A stretch of DNA of 7,887 nt, taken from Desulfobacteraceae bacterium. GTDB lineage: Bacteria > Desulfobacterota > DSM-4660 > Desulfatiglandales > JALVMZ01. The stretch lies in the NCBI GenBank assembly GCA_027032655.1, contig JALVMZ010000011.1:1-7887 (forward strand). Direction: 5' to 3'. Of the stretch, positions 1-7,081 are shown one piece after another (the first letter of the stretch is position 1; each line of letters begins with the position of its first letter). The notes under the pieces are model-generated. The model saw only the letters and a list, made by a program, of their open reading frames with translations, was not told where the DNA came from and did no database searches. Position numbers and translations under genes: made by a program.

Positions 1-101
1 GAATATATATATTGTAAAGTATATTTTATGTCAGGATTCAGTGGAAGTTTGATGATTTTTATCAGTTAATATGTTAATCTGATATAAAAATTGAATTATC
101 T

Positions 102-110
102 AAAGGAGGT
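102..110 (+). promoter_or_regulatory. Ribosome binding site deciding the start of the universal stress protein
   Basis: AAAGGAGGT is close to a perfect Shine-Dalgarno sequence, with 5 bases between GGAGG (105-109) and the ATG at 115. It lies downstream of the alternative TTG at 91, so it supports the shorter 154-residue product. The region before it (1-100) is very AT-rich; no promoter with well-spaced hexamers could be picked out. Confidence 0.85.
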
Positions 111-114
111 CTTT

Positions 115-579
115 ATGAAGATATTAATCGCAATGGATGAATCAGAGAATGCATTCAGGGCAGTGGAATTTGTATCAGATTCACTTTCCAGGGACAGCGA
201 GGTGACACTTTTCAGCATCATCCCTGATACAGCCAATATCTGCGATATGCAGAGTCCTGAATTAACCCCGTATTTCCATTCCCAGAGAAATGCATTCTGT
301 TCCATAGAGGATAAGAAGAAAGAGCTGGTAATGAATGCAATGAGTAGGGCAAAGCAGAAATTAAATGATTCAGGTTTCAAGGATAATAATATCAATATAA
401 AGATACTGAATAGAAAGAAAGGAATAGCAAGAGATATCATCGATGAAGCCAATTCAGGTTATGACCTTATTGTCCTTGGAAGAAGAGGCATTTCAGGAGT
501 AAGAGAATTCTTTTTAGGCAGTGTATCAAATAAGGTAATACAGGGAGTAAAAAGCGCCTCTGTGCTTATTGTAAATTAA
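115..579 (+). CDS. Universal stress protein, UspA family, ATP-binding type
   Basis: This 154-residue protein is a single-domain universal stress protein of normal family length. Such proteins are cytoplasmic, usually dimeric, and help cells survive starvation or stress; a specific reaction is not known for most. The N-terminus MKILIAMDES is the usual first beta strand, with Asp8 in the nucleotide pocket. Near the C-terminus the pattern G-2x-G-9x-G-S is intact (Gly122, Gly125, Gly135, Ser136), which in the family marks ATP-binding members rather than the UspA subtype that does not bind ATP. It ends with the typical strand SASVLIVN. The ATG at 115 is chosen because a strong ribosome binding site lies 5 bases upstream; a TTG at 91 would add eight residues that do not fit the family. 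It appears monocistronic: the next gene on this strand is 221 bases away. The fold assignment is firm; the physiological trigger cannot be read from the sequence. Confidence 0.95.
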   Translation: MKILIAMDESENAFRAVEFVSDSLSRDSEVTLFSIIPDTANICDMQSPELTPYFHSQRNAFCSIEDKKKELVMNAMSRAKQKLNDSGFKDNNINIKILNRKKGIARDIIDEANSGYDLIVLGRRGISGVREFFLGSVSNKVIQGVKSASVLIVN

Positions 580-702
580 ATCTCCCTTTATGGAATTCGA
601 AGTGAATCATCTCTCTTTAAACAGGATGATAAGCTTTTACGATTGAGTATTTCCATTCTATACCTGGCAGCAGTTAATCATTAAAAAGATATAATTTTAT
701 TT

Positions 703-731
703 TTAACACTCTTTTTATATTTGAATAATAA
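703..731 (+). promoter_or_regulatory. Weak candidate sigma-70-type promoter for the iron-sulfur protein operon
   Basis: The 221-base spacer 580-800 holds no gene and no convincing terminator. The best promoter-like pair in it is TTAACA (703-708), one base off the TTGACA consensus, and TAATAA (726-731), only three of six matches to TATAAT, separated by 17 bases. In such AT-rich DNA this could arise by chance. It would place the transcript start about 60 bases upstream of the ATG at 801. The position fits the need for a promoter before the three-gene plus-strand run, but the call is tentative. Confidence 0.2.
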
Positions 732-800
732 GTCAAAATACAATATATTTGATTTAAACCTAAATTATCCATTGACCTCTTTCAACCTGAGGGTGAACAA

Positions 801-1826
801 ATGACACATGAAGGATACCATGGAGTAAACATGAAACTTTATAAAGAACTCTCAGCCAGGATAGGCCTGAAGGATTCGAAGATTGCTCCTCAACTATTCA
901 GTATGCTTGCCGATGAAACCGATGCCAGGATACTCCTTTTATTACCTGCAACAGCAGAAGATATTCAGGGAAAAATAAAACTTAAATATGAAGAGGTAGA
1001 AGAAAGGTTGCATGAGTTGTTTTTAAAGGGTGTTGTATTCCCTTCCACAAGGACAGAACCTCCCACATACAGGATGTGCAGGGACATGGTTCAATTTCAC
1101 GATGCAACCATCCTCTGGAAAGATGCACCACAAGAGTTTCTCAACCTCTGGCAGGAATTTATGGAAAAGGAATGGCCCGCTATTGCAAAGAGATTGAGCC
1201 AGGTAACCGAAAAACCCCATACAAGAATAATCCCGGTGGATATAACTCTTAAGGCAAGGACACATATCCTGGATGGAGAGAGTGTAAGAGAGATAATAAA
1301 TAATGCCAGGAATCTTGCTGTCACACAGTGCACCTGCAGGCTTACAGCAAGGAAATGTGACCACTCCCTTGAGACATGCATACAGGTGAACAGGGCAGCA
1401 GATTACACAATTGCAAGAGGAACAGGCAGAAAGATAGGTAAAGAAGAGGCAATGGGTATTCTCTCACAGGCTGAAAGAGAGGGGCTTATCCATGTTACCC
1501 TGAATCGCTATGATGTGGAGCACTTTATATGTAACTGCTGTCCCTGCTGTTGCCAGACAATGCCCATACTCATTAAGGGGGGAATCCATGTTATAGCCCC
1601 CAGCAGATTCAGGGCTGAGATTGAACCTGAACTCTGCACTGGTTGTGGGACATGCCATGAGAGATGTTATTTTGGAGCAATCTCATGGACAGATGAAACA
1701 GAGACAAAAAGCACTGTATTGGCTGATAAATGCATGGGATGTGGCCTATGTCAGGTAACATGCCCGGAAGATGCCATCCATCTTGTTGAAACAAGACCGA
1801 AGGAGTTCATACCAGGTGCTGAATAA
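801..1826 (+). CDS. Cys-rich iron-sulfur protein with C-terminal 2[4Fe-4S] ferredoxin domain
   Basis: This 341-residue cytoplasmic protein has three cysteine regions. The C-terminus is a classic bacterial-type double-cluster ferredoxin domain, with Cys279/282/285/289 and Cys311/314/317/321; the second set ends in the usual Cys-Pro, while the first is followed by Tyr290. Upstream are CTC at 177-179 with Cys186 and Cys193, and a dense run CNCCPCCC at 244-251. These extra cysteines could hold one more cluster or another metal, but this is inference. The N-terminal part (about 25-95) looks helical, with a possible winged-helix character, and contains no cysteines except Cys93. No catalytic domain is recognisable, so electron transfer or redox sensing is the most that can be proposed. 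The start at 801 follows GAGGGTGA at 789-796; ATG 831 is an alternative that removes ten residues. It is the first gene of a run with the YihY-type and FliO-like genes, and its end overlaps the next gene. Confidence 0.88.
   Translation: MTHEGYHGVNMKLYKELSARIGLKDSKIAPQLFSMLADETDARILLLLPATAEDIQGKIKLKYEEVEERLHELFLKGVVFPSTRTEPPTYRMCRDMVQFHDATILWKDAPQEFLNLWQEFMEKEWPAIAKRLSQVTEKPHTRIIPVDITLKARTHILDGESVREIINNARNLAVTQCTCRLTARKCDHSLETCIQVNRAADYTIARGTGRKIGKEEAMGILSQAEREGLIHVTLNRYDVEHFICNCCPCCCQTMPILIKGGIHVIAPSRFRAEIEPELCTGCGTCHERCYFGAISWTDETETKSTVLADKCMGCGLCQVTCPEDAIHLVETRPKEFIPGAE
1800..1805 (+). promoter_or_regulatory. Ribosome binding site inside the iron-sulfur gene, deciding a GTG start
   Basis: AAGGAG lies inside the last codons of the iron-sulfur protein gene, 10 bases before a GTG at 1816 in the reading frame of the YihY-type gene. 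An ATG at 1771 in the same frame has no comparable site and would give a 56-base overlap. The GTG start gives an 11-base overlap, typical of translationally coupled genes. Confidence 0.6.
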
Positions 1827-3165
1827 TAGAATTCCTTTAATTGGATTTTTTAAAAGACTATCAGGATTTCTTCGAACAGAAATCTGGCGAATAAAGAGTA
1901 AAGACCTCCCCGCATATAAATCCATACCTCTCAGTATCCTGAGAATACTTGTCCTGTGTATAAGAGGATTCCACGAAGACAGACTAAATCTCAGGGCATC
2001 TGCGCTTACCTTCTATTCTCTATTATCTATTGTGCCCGTCTTTGCAATGATATTTGGAGTTGCAAAGGGTTTTGGGCTTGAAAGGACACTCAGGACATTT
2101 ATTCTTACCCGATTCGAAGGTCAGGAACAGGTTGCCAGTAAGATACTGGAATTTTCAAATGCAATGCTTGAAAATGTAAAGGGTGGAATGATAGCAGGTA
2201 TTGGAGTGATTTTCCTATTCTACACCATAATAAAGATATTTTCTCATATAGAGAATGCATTTAATGATATATGGGGAGTCAGGAAATCCAGATCATTTTC
2301 AAGAAAGGTAACTGATTATCTTTCTGCCCTTTTGATATGTCCTATACTGTTTATTGTATCCAGTGCAGCCCAACTTATTATTGCAACAAGCGTCCAGCAT
2401 ATTGTAAATAGGATATCGATTCTCCATGATATATCTCCATTACTAATATCAATGGTAGGGCTCCTGTCATACTGTGTATTATGGATACTCTTTATCTTTA
2501 TATACATGTTTTTACCAAATACAAAGGTCAATATATCATCTGCAATCATTGCTGGCGTATCAGCAGGAACTATCTATCAGCTTTTCCAGTGGGTATATAT
2601 ACATTTCCAGATCCATGTTACTAAGTATAACGCAGTTTATGGCAGCTTTGCTGCTCTGCCACTCTTCTTTTTATGGCTTCAGGTAAGCTGGCTCATTGTC
2701 CTTATGGGAGCTGAAATATCCTTTGCATATCAGAATGTAAACACCTATGAATTCGAAAAGGATTCAATGAATGTAAGTCCGGGATTCAAGAGGCTATTGT
2801 CAATAAGGATAGTAAATCTTATACTGAAAAAATTCCTGTCTGGAAACTCACCTCCCACAGCAAACCAGATATCCCATGAGCTTGATATACCCATAAGGCT
2901 GGTAAATCAGATAATATATGAGCTCCTATCTGCAGGACTGATATCAGAAGTAAGCACGAATGAGGAAATGGAACCAGGTTACCAGCCTGCCGTTGACCCT
3001 GAAAAAATTACTATCAAATCTGTAATTGATGCCCTTGATGAAAATGGCAACAGGGGGATACCCGTTAAAAGGACACGTGAGCTTGAAGAAATTGAAAATA
3101 GCCTCAGGGCATTTTCAGAACTAATTGAAAAATCTCAGGAAAACAGACTGTTAAAGGAGATTTAA
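1816..3165 (+). CDS. YihY/BrkB family inner-membrane protein with C-terminal winged-helix-like extension
   Basis: From the GTG at 1816 this encodes 449 residues. It is a polytopic inner-membrane protein of the YihY/virulence factor BrkB family. Older annotations call these ribonuclease BN, an activity now assigned to a different protein; the true function is unsettled, with transport or envelope roles proposed. Two family signatures are clear: RASALTFYSLLSIVPV at about 60-75 at the start of the first membrane segment, and YNAVYGSFAALPLFFLW at about 271-287, followed by a segment ending in GAEISFAY. About six hydrophobic segments lie between 60 and 306. After the membrane domain there is a soluble tail of about 140 residues; residues 330-380 (PPTANQISHELDIP, then a second helix and LLSAGLISE) resemble a winged helix-turn-helix, which is common in longer members. 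It overlaps the iron-sulfur gene by 11 bases and is 7 bases from the FliO-like gene. ATG 1771 is the alternative start (464 residues). Confidence 0.9.
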   Translation: MLNNRIPLIGFFKRLSGFLRTEIWRIKSKDLPAYKSIPLSILRILVLCIRGFHEDRLNLRASALTFYSLLSIVPVFAMIFGVAKGFGLERTLRTFILTRFEGQEQVASKILEFSNAMLENVKGGMIAGIGVIFLFYTIIKIFSHIENAFNDIWGVRKSRSFSRKVTDYLSALLICPILFIVSSAAQLIIATSVQHIVNRISILHDISPLLISMVGLLSYCVLWILFIFIYMFLPNTKVNISSAIIAGVSAGTIYQLFQWVYIHFQIHVTKYNAVYGSFAALPLFFLWLQVSWLIVLMGAEISFAYQNVNTYEFEKDSMNVSPGFKRLLSIRIVNLILKKFLSGNSPPTANQISHELDIPIRLVNQIIYELLSAGLISEVSTNEEMEPGYQPAVDPEKITIKSVIDALDENGNRGIPVKRTRELEEIENSLRAFSELIEKSQENRLLKEI

Positions 3166-3172
3166 AAAGCTC

Positions 3173-3526
3173 ATGGAGGCCGAACTTTTTCAATTATTGT
3201 TCAAGGTGGGTGGAGTCCTCTTTATTCTTTTAGGTATCTTTTTCGGACTCATTTTGATAGTTAAGAGACTTCGTCCAGGTCTTATATCCTTTGGAGGAGA
3301 CTATGGAATTCGTATTGTGGGCAATATCAGACTGGGCGCTAAACATTCAATTGCAATAGTTGAAATTAAAGACAAATGGCTCTTGATAGGAATAGCTCCG
3401 GATAGTATTACACTTATCCATACAATGGAAAGGCCTGAAAAAATAAAAAAATCCAAGGATAATAACAATCCACCTTCCAGTAAATCACAGGGATTTATGA
3501 ACATATTGAAATCCAAACTAAGCTGA
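3173..3526 (+). CDS. Small FliO-like membrane protein
   Basis: The 117-residue product has one N-terminal membrane segment (about 10-30), a positive stop KRLRP, and a small cytoplasmic beta-rich domain (about 44-84). That domain carries the pattern typical of FliO: an LGAKHSIAIVEI strand followed by KWLLIGIAPDSITLI. A lysine- and asparagine-rich tail follows (about 88-117). FliO assists assembly of the FliP/FliQ/FliR export gate of the flagellar type III secretion system. Length and layout fit the family, which is poorly conserved, so the similarity is by pattern and not certain. No other flagellar gene is in the window: the upstream partner is the YihY-type gene, 7 bases away, and the downstream gene is convergent. 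The nearest Shine-Dalgarno (AGGAG 3155-3159, within the end of the preceding gene) is 13 bases from the ATG, longer than usual, which suggests coupling to translation of the preceding gene. It may be a FliO relative with a non-flagellar job. Confidence 0.68.
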   Translation: MEAELFQLLFKVGGVLFILLGIFFGLILIVKRLRPGLISFGGDYGIRIVGNIRLGAKHSIAIVEIKDKWLLIGIAPDSITLIHTMERPEKIKKSKDNNNPPSSKSQGFMNILKSKLS

Positions 3527-3552
3527 TCTGACAATTCTTATATTCTTGTCTA

Positions 3553-4602
3553 TTAAAATTGCAATTTTGATTCTGGTATAAAATCGTGTATTGCATCAAT
3601 TATAATATCATGTGGAATGTCAAGACATCTGTATCTTTCATTTATTGAGCATCTGAGAGGCCTTGGTGAGTAATAAAAACATGGGGAACATTCCATATTA
3701 ATTCTTATTATCTTATAATCAGCACCCCATGGATGAACCCGGTGTGGATCTGTTGGCCCAAAAATCGCAATTATGGGCACCCTTAATGCCGAAGCCAGAT
3801 GCATAAGTCCACTATCACTGGTTAAGAAGATATCCATTTTACTGATTAAAGATGCAATCTGACGGATAGGGCGGTTTATAATTGGCACAACATTACCATG
3901 AATTGAGTTTTTTAATAAAAATCCGTTTTCTTCACTCTCTTCATCTGTTCCAAAAAGAAAAAAAGAAAAATCTTTAAAATGATTAATCACCCTCAGGAAT
4001 CTCTCTTTTCCCCATCTCTTTCTGTAATGGCCATCCTGATTGCTTGAACCTGCATGAACTCCCACAAATATCCCTTCATATCTTGATATAAATTCATCTA
4101 CCCAATTTAGCTCATCGTCCTTAAGTCTCACAACCATATCCGGTATGTAATTTACCTGGATCCCCAATAATGTTAATAGCTTCACATTCTCTTTTACACA
4201 ATGAATTGCAGAGTCTTCCTTTATGAGTCTATTTTTTAAAAAATTCAACTGTACCATATTCTGATCGAGATACCTGTGACCGAGCCTTAATTTAGACCCC
4301 GTAAGAACTGAAAACAGGTTATATTCCATCCTGTTTGATGGAAAAAAGTTTATGGTCACATCATATGTATGAAACAGATTTTTTATCAAATACAGGAAAG
4401 AAAGCCCCCAGCCTTTTTTAAGCATGGGATAATAGATAATATTATCCACAAATGGATTATAATAAAAAATATCGCGTATCTCCTTTTTTATTGTAAATAC
4501 AGTAATATGAGATTCTTCTATTTCCTCCTTCAATATCCTGATTGCAGGAGTGCTCATCAATGCATCACCCAATCCAAACTGAGGTGCTATTAGTATCTTC
4601 AT
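3553..4602 (-). CDS. Glycosyltransferase family 9 protein, ADP-heptose:LPS heptosyltransferase-like
   Basis: This 349-residue protein matches glycosyltransferase family 9, the GT-B-fold enzymes (WaaC, WaaF, WaaQ) that add heptose from ADP-heptose to the lipopolysaccharide core at the cytoplasmic face of the inner membrane. The N-terminal motif GLGDALMSTPAI (10-21) contains the GD (Gly12-Asp13) typical of the acceptor side. The C-terminal half has VGVHAGSS (180-187), KRW (195-197), the family signature SDSGLMHLASALRVP (262-276) and FGPTDPHRVHPWG (281-293) of the nucleotide-sugar site. Four C-terminal cysteines (305, 308, 318, 326) follow the CSPC...C...C pattern seen in many family members. 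Length is normal. The acceptor and the exact sugar cannot be read from sequence, so no gene symbol is given. The ATG at 4602 fits the family start but has no clear Shine-Dalgarno. The gene lies 31 bases after the terminator of the FecR gene and converges with the FliO-like gene, 26 bases apart. Confidence 0.92.
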   Translation of the reverse strand: MKILIAPQFGLGDALMSTPAIRILKEEIEESHITVFTIKKEIRDIFYYNPFVDNIIYYPMLKKGWGLSFLYLIKNLFHTYDVTINFFPSNRMEYNLFSVLTGSKLRLGHRYLDQNMVQLNFLKNRLIKEDSAIHCVKENVKLLTLLGIQVNYIPDMVVRLKDDELNWVDEFISRYEGIFVGVHAGSSNQDGHYRKRWGKERFLRVINHFKDFSFFLFGTDEESEENGFLLKNSIHGNVVPIINRPIRQIASLISKMDIFLTSDSGLMHLASALRVPIIAIFGPTDPHRVHPWGADYKIIRINMECSPCFYYSPRPLRCSINERYRCLDIPHDIIIDAIHDFIPESKLQF

Positions 4603-4633
4603 GAATAAGGAATCTCAGAGGTTTTGGACCCCG

Positions 4634-4665
4634 AAAAAATGCCACCATACAAATATGGTGGCATT
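4634..4665 (-). terminator. Intrinsic terminator of the barrel/OmpA/FecR run
   Basis: A perfect 12-base inverted repeat, AATGCCACCATA (4638-4649) and TATGGTGGCATT (4654-4665), encloses a 4-base loop. Read on the minus strand the hairpin is followed by an uninterrupted run of six T (4639 down to 4634), the classic Rho-independent layout. It lies 58 bases past the stop codon of the FecR-domain gene and 31 bases before the glycosyltransferase start. On the plus strand the trailing bases are AAAGAAATG, so it would not terminate in that direction. Confidence 0.88.
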
Positions 4666-4723
4666 AAAGAAATGAAAACTAAAACACATATAATTCTCGT
4701 GAAATTTTTCCAGCGCTATCAAT

Positions 4724-6502
4724 TCATCTACTGCCCTTGAATATGCCAACCGCACCGTTAGCAGAATCATATTTCATCCCCCATGCACCTCCTATATACT
4801 GGGCATCTGGCCCATAAAAAGCACCATGTGCGGATTTATGTGTTGGATAGTAGAGTCCATCCGTATCATATAACTCCCAGGTGCCACCTGTTATCTCAAA
4901 ACCATTACCCGAAAAACTCCCACTGGCACCTGTAATAGATGCATAGTATCCACCTTGAGTAGAAGGATACTGCCATACCGTCATGTTAAAATTACTGATG
5001 GAACCACTATTAAAATTCACATTGCAACTGAATGTTCCACTCATATCAATACCTGTATCTGGTGTAAAGTATGTGCCCCAAGCATCACCACTGTATGTAA
5101 AGCTACCATGCATGCCTGACACCACATCACAGGCTGTGGTCTCACCAAATATATAATAACCCTTGTTATCGAAATAGTAATCATAACTCCCTATTGTTAT
5201 CGGATTTGTCTGGGTCCAGTATCCCCATTCCATGTATTGATTGTGTCCTATCTCTGTCCATGTCACAGGGTGGGTTGTTCCAAGGTCCCCTGAACTGCTT
5301 CCATTCGTTACAACCTCATTTATATATGGGTCATCATATGGAGAGGATGAACCACCAGTTGCCTTCACATAATCCGATTGAGGCCAGATAATACTATCAG
5401 CCTTAACATCATCAGAGTCAAAGTCCTGTATTGAGCTACTTACATAAACATTTTCGAGGTAATCGGTTCCATTTGTATATGCCAGCATGGCAGAAAAATA
5501 ACCCTTATGAACAGTAGGGCGGTCCGAGGTCCTCTCTGTGTTCCCCTGGTAGTATGTTTGCTCCACATCTGTCCCTGTCTGATCCTGAACTGTCTGGGTC
5601 TGCTCCTCATTCTGCTCAGCACTCTCTTCCTGAACATTCCCTTCCCCTGTGCCTGCCTGTGCCCCCTCTTCACCTCCTTCTGCCTTTTCTTCTCCTTTTG
5701 CTCCTCCTTCACCCCCAACCTGTGTGTCCTTCTCAAAATCCTTCATTATGGATGGAGGCGCTGGCTCCACCTGTCCTGTCTCACCATTAAACATCTCCCC
5801 TGGATTAACAGGTTTACCATCTACATCAATCTGCCCCACATAACATACTGCATTTGTAACCCATCCACCCCCTGCCTGGGCCAGATGAATTGGTGAACTT
5901 CCCCTGCTGTCTGCTATCATAATATTAATTGATGCCTCCTTTTCACTCCCTCTCTTATACACATGCACTCCAAACTTGGTCCCTCTTACTCCCAGCACTG
6001 CAGTGGGAGTCTTCACTTTATAATCCGTATGCCTGAACCTGAACAGTCTCATGGCATAGAACATTGCCTTCCCTTTCAGAAGACTGAAAAAGGACCTCTT
6101 CTCTTTCTTCTGAGGCACCACCTTTATATCATCCACCCTGAAGAGACCTTCAGTGCCCATGCTTACTATATCTTCATTTTTAAACCTTACCCTGCACCTG
6201 CTATTCTTCAAAGTATAAATCTTATCAGAAACATACACTCTATCTCCTGCCATTGCAAAGTATGCGCCTCTTCTGTCTGAATGAACCACCACCACATGCC
6301 CTCTCATGGCATGTATTACCCCCACAGGCTTCTCATCCAGAGGGATAAAGTTATCCTTTACCTCCATCCCCTTTAAATCATCAGGAAGCAGTGTCCTTTC
6401 AACTCCCATGCCCCTGCTTACCTGAGAAAAAACCGTTATTGGAACTGAAATGAGGAAAAGCGCAGTTATTATAAACATTGCAGATATTTTTAAAATCCTC
6501 AT
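4724..6502 (-). CDS. Secreted FecR-domain protein with acidic linker and TbpB-like C-terminal beta-barrel
   Basis: The 592-residue product starts with a signal peptide (MRILK, then a hydrophobic core to about residue 25; cleavage likely after VFS, residue 26). No lipobox cysteine is present, so it should be released to the periplasm or exported further. Residues about 58-205 form a FecR domain, with the hallmark TPTAVLGVRGTKFGV at 165-179. A low-complexity stretch rich in Gly, Glu and Gln (about 262-318) is a flexible acidic linker. The last 130 residues (about 460-592) are Gly/aromatic-rich beta strands ending in GAFYGPDA (560-567), GGAWGM (571-576) and GAVGIFKGSR (583-592). That order, with GSFSGNGFEITGG earlier, resembles the C-terminal barrel of transferrin-binding protein B-like surface proteins. 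Classical FecR is an inner-membrane anti-sigma factor; here no cytoplasmic domain or sigma partner is seen, so signalling of that type is unlikely. AGGAGG sits 5 bases before the ATG. It is 24 bases downstream of the OmpA gene. FecR assignment is firm; the TbpB-like call is by motif pattern. Confidence 0.86.
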   Translation of the reverse strand: MRILKISAMFIITALFLISVPITVFSQVSRGMGVERTLLPDDLKGMEVKDNFIPLDEKPVGVIHAMRGHVVVVHSDRRGAYFAMAGDRVYVSDKIYTLKNSRCRVRFKNEDIVSMGTEGLFRVDDIKVVPQKKEKRSFFSLLKGKAMFYAMRLFRFRHTDYKVKTPTAVLGVRGTKFGVHVYKRGSEKEASINIMIADSRGSSPIHLAQAGGGWVTNAVCYVGQIDVDGKPVNPGEMFNGETGQVEPAPPSIMKDFEKDTQVGGEGGAKGEEKAEGGEEGAQAGTGEGNVQEESAEQNEEQTQTVQDQTGTDVEQTYYQGNTERTSDRPTVHKGYFSAMLAYTNGTDYLENVYVSSSIQDFDSDDVKADSIIWPQSDYVKATGGSSSPYDDPYINEVVTNGSSSGDLGTTHPVTWTEIGHNQYMEWGYWTQTNPITIGSYDYYFDNKGYYIFGETTACDVVSGMHGSFTYSGDAWGTYFTPDTGIDMSGTFSCNVNFNSGSISNFNMTVWQYPSTQGGYYASITGASGSFSGNGFEITGGTWELYDTDGLYYPTHKSAHGAFYGPDAQYIGGAWGMKYDSANGAVGIFKGSR

Positions 6503-6526
6503 CTTAACCTCCTCATTATATTTGTT

Positions 6527-7081
6527 CTAATTAAGATATCTTACCGCCTCTCTTACATCTCCATACACCTCAATTTCCACTCTTCTATTTATTGCCCTTC
6601 CTTCAGGAGTCTCATTAGAAGCCACAGGATTCATATCACCAAGAGCCTGTCCCTTAATCCTATCAGGTGCAATAGAGAATTTATCCACAAGCAGTTTTTT
6701 AAGTTTCTCCACCCTTTTTCTGGAAAGCTCGAGATTCTTTTCTTTTGATCCACTGCTGTCAGTATATCCCTTGAGCTCTATTCGGTAACCCTTTCTGATG
6801 GGCGTATTTAAAACATCTGCAAGCTCAAGCAATAAGGGAAAATATCTCTTTGCCGGTTCAATGCCATTTACAGGATAATGTATGGTAAGAACACAACCCA
6901 AGAATACCTCTCCCTTTGTATCCCTGTTCTGGATCTCCTTTTCTTTTATCATTTCAAGGGGAGTCTTTGTTATCTGGGCATTGGAAATCATCTCCGTCCT
7001 GAAGAAAAGTGTTAACATTATCAGGACAGTGCCCAGCACCCTGAATATTTTATTAAAATTTAAAACCAATATTACATCCAT
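6527..7081 (-). CDS. OmpA-family peptidoglycan-binding envelope protein
   Basis: From the ATG at 7081 this encodes 184 residues. An N-terminal signal sequence (basic NFNKIFR, hydrophobic VLGTVLIMLTLFF, likely cleavage after SNA at residue 35) is followed by a short spacer and an OmpA C-terminal domain (about 60-174). The family motif is well preserved: GYTDSSG (105-111) with Asp108, LSRKR (119-123) with Arg123, NPVASNETPEGRAINRRVEIEV (151-172). In OmpA the residues equivalent to Asp108 and Arg123 bind the diaminopimelate of peptidoglycan, and their spacing of 15 residues is the same here. No outer-membrane barrel is present in this protein, so it should be a periplasmic protein that tethers partners to the cell wall. 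No lipobox is seen. The start is uncertain: ATG 7081 overlaps the end of the upstream barrel gene by 29 bases with a weak ribosome site; TTG 7069 and ATG 7102 are alternatives. It precedes the FecR gene by 24 bases. Confidence 0.9.
   Translation of the reverse strand: MDVILVLNFNKIFRVLGTVLIMLTLFFRTEMISNAQITKTPLEMIKEKEIQNRDTKGEVFLGCVLTIHYPVNGIEPAKRYFPLLLELADVLNTPIRKGYRIELKGYTDSSGSKEKNLELSRKRVEKLKKLLVDKFSIAPDRIKGQALGDMNPVASNETPEGRAINRRVEIEVYGDVREAVRYLN

Noticed and set aside
49..88. Possible promoter hexamers TTGATG (49-54) with TAATAT (67-72) or TATAAA (83-88) before the universal stress protein gene
   Set aside because: The spacers are 12 and 28 bases, outside the workable range of about 16-18; the whole region is AT-rich and throws up such matches by chance.
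96..452. Minus-strand open frame of 118 codons opposite the universal stress protein gene
   Set aside because: It is antisense to a clear family member, with a low-complexity hydrophobic Ser/Leu/Phe-rich translation and no recognisable domain.
606..630. Inverted repeat ATCATC...GATGAT after the universal stress protein gene, considered as its terminator
   Set aside because: The stem has only 6 base pairs with a 13-base loop, and no proper T-run follows directly.
1023..1381. Two minus-strand open frames opposite the iron-sulfur protein gene
   Set aside because: They overlap each other in different frames and lie antisense to well-supported coding sequence; no motif or ribosome site supports either.
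3555..3568. Perfect 14-base palindrome AAAATTGCAATTTT at the convergent ends of the FliO-like and glycosyltransferase genes
   Set aside because: It is almost entirely A/T, has no loop, and lies within the last codons of the glycosyltransferase, so it is neither a credible terminator nor a clear operator. Chance is likely in this AT-rich DNA.
5507..5896. Plus-strand open frame of 129 codons (and shorter ones at 5554-5790 and 5649-5843) opposite the FecR gene
   Set aside because: It lies antisense to the Gly/Glu/Gln linker coding region; its Leu/Pro/Ser/Cys-rich translation is what the complement of such low-complexity codons gives. No ribosome site or domain is seen.
4724..6502. Classical FecR anti-sigma/iron-citrate signalling role
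   Set aside because: The FecR domain follows a signal peptide, there is no cytoplasmic N-terminal domain, and no ECF sigma factor or TonB-dependent receptor is recognisable in the window.
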